NCBI RefSeq assembly: GCF_946404925.1
Contig: NZ_CAMJFM010000011.1
Coordinates: forward strand, 1-64,000
Direction: 5' to 3'
Origin: an uncultured Prevotella sp.
GTDB taxonomy: Bacteria; Bacteroidota; Bacteroidia; Bacteroidales; Bacteroidaceae
Length of the DNA stretch: 64,000 nt
Shown: positions 61,906 through 64,000 of the stretch, piece by piece
Layout: the number at the start of each line of letters is the position of its first letter
How positions within the stretch are numbered: position 1 is the stretch's first letter
Program-made: the position numbers and the translations under genes
The notes under the pieces: model-generated
The model's database searches: none
What the model was told of the DNA's origin: nothing
Seen by the model: the letters and a program-made list of their open reading frames with translations, nothing else

Positions 61906-63170
61906 ATAAGACTCTTTTTCTTTCTATTTATCCACGAGTTGATAAACGATAACAATATGTAGGTAAACAGACCGATTATAATACCATCGGTGATACTGCC
62001 TGTTATGGTCATAAGCAGGATAATAAGGAAAGCGGGGAAACTCTCCTTTACATCTTCAAGATTTATATGACGGACGATACCAAATAGGTAGAGTCCGGCA
62101 ATAACCATGATTGGCGCTGTAGCTGCATTAGGGATGGCAAGGAACAGCGGAGCCAGAAAGAGACTTATAACAAAGCAAATGGCCACCACAAAGGCCGAAA
62201 GACCTGTTCGACCGCCCTCGGCAAAGCCCGTGGCACTCTCGACATAGGTGGTAACAGTGCTACAACCCAGGCAGGCGCCTGTAACAGTGGCAATGGCATC
62301 GCTGAGCATGATACGACGCAGGTGGGGGATGCGACCGTCCTTACGGATGATGCCCGAGCAGGCCATGACGCCCACAACGGTACCAAGGCTATCGAACACA
62401 TCGAAAAACAGCATGGTGAGCACACATACCCAGAAGTCGGGCCAGAAGATGAAATCGAACGAGAACTGGCAGAACAGCGGTGCAGGCGATGGCGGCAAGC
62501 AGAAAATACTATCGGGTATCTGCGTAACGCCAAACGGTATGCCAATAAGGGTGATGATAATGATGCTGGGCAGCAGACTGCCACGGAAACGCATGATAAA
62601 GAATGTGCCAGTGAGAATCAGACCCAACAGGAACAGCAGTGATGATGGGGTGGCAATGGTATCAAGATGATTAAAGATGGTGCCATTGGCCAGGATGCCA
62701 CTATTCTTGAATCCGATCATAGCTACAAAGAAACCGATGCCTGCTGCAATAGCATACTTAAGCGATGTGGGCACCATCTCGAAGATGATGCGACGCAGGC
62801 TGCTGATACAGATGAGCACGAACAGGATACCCTCGACCAGCACAGCGGTAAGTGCAAACTGCCAGGGATAGCCTAATGAGATACAAACAGTCTCGATAAA
62901 AAACACGTTAAGCGTAAGTCCTGGAGCCAATCCGAATGGGCGCTTGGCCACAAACGCCATGAGCAGTGTGCCAACGATGGCAGAAAGGGCTGTGGCAGTG
63001 AACATGGACTCGACGGGGAAGCCCAAGGGGCCCAGCGGTGCAAACATAGCTGGCAGCAGGGCCAGGATGTAAACCATGGTAAAGAAAGTGGTTACGCCCG
63101 AGATAACCTCGGTTCTGAGATCGTCGCGCTGCGACGAGAATCCTACTAACGAGAGGAGTTTGTCTTTCAT
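61902..63170 (-). CDS. NCS2/AzgA-type purine permease
   Basis: The 422-aa protein has about twelve helices with the motifs TFFTMVYILALLPAMF, LAPGLTLNVFF and SATGFAEGGRTGLSA of the AzgA-like (guanine/hypoxanthine or adenine) group. It imports a nucleobase by proton symport. Its start overlaps the kinase stop by 4 bp, so the kinase and permease share a transcript. Confidence 0.9.
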   Translation of the reverse strand: MKDKLLSLVGFSSQRDDLRTEVISGVTTFFTMVYILALLPAMFAPLGPLGFPVESMFTATALSAIVGTLLMAFVAKRPFGLAPGLTLNVFFIETVCISLGYPWQFALTAVLVEGILFVLICISSLRRIIFEMVPTSLKYAIAAGIGFFVAMIGFKNSGILANGTIFNHLDTIATPSSLLFLLGLILTGTFFIMRFRGSLLPSIIIITLIGIPFGVTQIPDSIFCLPPSPAPLFCQFSFDFIFWPDFWVCVLTMLFFDVFDSLGTVVGVMACSGIIRKDGRIPHLRRIMLSDAIATVTGACLGCSTVTTYVESATGFAEGGRTGLSAFVVAICFVISLFLAPLFLAIPNAATAPIMVIAGLYLFGIVRHINLEDVKESFPAFLIILLMTITGSITDGIIIGLFTYILLSFINSWINRKKKSLI

Positions 63171-64000
63171 GCTTTATGTTCAATTGGAATGATCAGATCG
63201 AATTTTGCGCCACCACTATAACCGGGATCGATAGTGAGTGTGCCGCCAAGGCGCTCGGCTACCAGGCGGGCGATGGGCAGGCCAAGACCCGCGCCCTGCA
63301 CAAAGCTATCGAGCTTAGAGAAGCGCTCGAACACAAAATCATGCTTATCGCATGGTATACCAGGACCTGTATCGGCCACTGCAAAGTGCAGTTTATCATC
63401 CTCCTTAGCAAGACTGATAGTGATACTGCCCTGAGTGGTGAACTTGGCAGCATTATCGAGTAGCTTGGTAAGTATCTGGTTAATCATGTGGGGATGAGTG
63501 GTGATTATCTCGGTTTCGGGGATGGTGCAGCTACACTTAAGCTCCACACCCTGAGCTACTACAGGTTCGATGGTATCGCGGGCCTGAGTGATGATTGAAG
63601 CGGCGATACATGGTTCAGGATCAGGCAAGGCTGCACCACTCTCTGTATCAGATATCAAGATGAGGTCATCGAGGATATTAGTGAGCAGACGGGTGTTCTC
63701 CTGAATACGCTGGCTGAAGTCGAGACGCTCAGCTTCAGGAATCTCGATACCTGTCATGGTGAGTACCTGGGTGAAGCCATTGATGGCGTTGAGTGGGGTA
63801 CGTATCTCGTGAGTCATGCTACGAAGGAATGAGGTCTTAGCCTGCAGAGCTGCCTCTGCACGGTCGCGCTCGATGGCGAGCTGTTTGTTTTGAGCCACCA
63901 CCACGTTGCGCTCGCGCTGCAACTGGAGGTTTTTAACCTCAAGTCTGTGTTGCCAGCGGTTGTTTACTACAAGGAACACCAGCAGTGCTCCGATGCATAC
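63167..64000 (-). CDS. Histidine kinase (C-terminal part, runs off the window)
   Basis: The frame is open to position 64000 (upstream codons read VCIGALLVFLVV, a membrane helix). It has a coiled coil, histidine box THEIRTPLNAINGF, N-box KLLDNAAKFT, DTGPGIP and GAGLGLPIARL. No receiver domain follows. The sequence resembles the kinase at 12108 (THEVRTPLN), which suggests the same TPR-kinase family. The N-terminus is missing from the window. Confidence 0.85.
   Translation of the reverse strand, partial: VCIGALLVFLVVNNRWQHRLEVKNLQLQRERNVVVAQNKQLAIERDRAEAALQAKTSFLRSMTHEIRTPLNAINGFTQVLTMTGIEIPEAERLDFSQRIQENTRLLTNILDDLILISDTESGAALPDPEPCIAASIITQARDTIEPVVAQGVELKCSCTIPETEIITTHPHMINQILTKLLDNAAKFTTQGSITISLAKEDDKLHFAVADTGPGIPCDKHDFVFERFSKLDSFVQGAGLGLPIARLVAERLGGTLTIDPGYSGGAKFDLIIPIEHKA

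Overview
The window reads as a chromosome segment of a Bacteroidota bacterium of the Prevotella/Segatella type. The evidence is the short 290-aa primary sigma factor, promoters of the TTTG-N19-TAnnTTTG kind, a type IX secretion protein (PorQ), a TonB/ExbBD set, DUF5686, DUF4954, DUF4230, DUF4738 and DUF2723 proteins, and many exported glycoside hydrolases. No prophage, conjugative element, IS transposase, CRISPR array or rRNA operon is visible. One tRNA gene (Ser, GGA) is present.

Layout. 1-3.2 kb: the N-terminal half of a DUF4954 protein, hflX, and divergent nagB. 3.2-9.5 kb: exported glycosidases GH97, GH35 and GH67. 9.5-10.1 kb: a gene-free 575-bp element with inverted ends. 10.1-14.7 kb: a DUF4738 lipoprotein, two tandem DUF4230 proteins, a TPR-like histidine kinase and rpoD. 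14.8-26.5 kb: a minus-strand saccharolytic block (lacI-family regulator, a degenerate hybrid two-component-like sensor, GH31, then an LPP20-like protein and GH2). 26.7-32.5 kb: a five-gene minus operon (NTP transferase, ATP-grasp protein, CDP-alcohol phosphatidyltransferase, HAD phosphatase, DUF5686 outer-membrane protein) that may build an unusual phospholipid head group. 32.5-41.7 kb: a gene-poor stretch with palindromes, a GIN-domain protein, a PAS histidine kinase, an RlmL-like methyltransferase, DPP-IV, purD, a membrane protein and a DedA/YqaA protein. 41.8-48.2 kb: DUF2723 protein, polysaccharide deacetylase, GH3. 48.2-53.5 kb: an ExbB/ExbD/ExbD/Lrp operon, tRNA-Ser, and a TonB/polyprenyl synthase/TatD operon. 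53.6-56.7 kb: porQ, cmk, FadL-type porin. 56.7-61.0 kb: an ftsX-DUF3098-uppP-truB-queA-folK operon. 61.1-64 kb: a radical SAM protein, an NCS2 permease and a truncated histidine kinase.

The enzymes GH97, GH35, GH67, GH2, GH31 and GH3 would trim alpha- and beta-galactosyl, glucuronosyl, xylosyl and glucosyl groups from plant hemicellulose-like glycans. There is no SusC/SusD pair, so this is an enzyme and regulator set rather than a complete polysaccharide utilization locus.

The most striking pattern is not a gene. Short tandem repeats of 7 or 8 bp (plus a 9/10-bp ACGGATT class) sit at most gene junctions of operons, each junction with its own unit sequence, very often containing the upstream stop codon and ending at or next to the downstream start. 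Related repeats also lie in frame inside genes (HflX, GH35, two places in GH2, GH31, ExbD, TatD, the DPP-IV signal peptide), where the AGAGGTG type writes peptides such as SHLSPLT. Three of those in-gene copies share the same AGAGATATC border. This looks like an unnamed, repeatedly acquired sequence module comparable in behaviour to the in-frame palindromic elements of Rickettsia.
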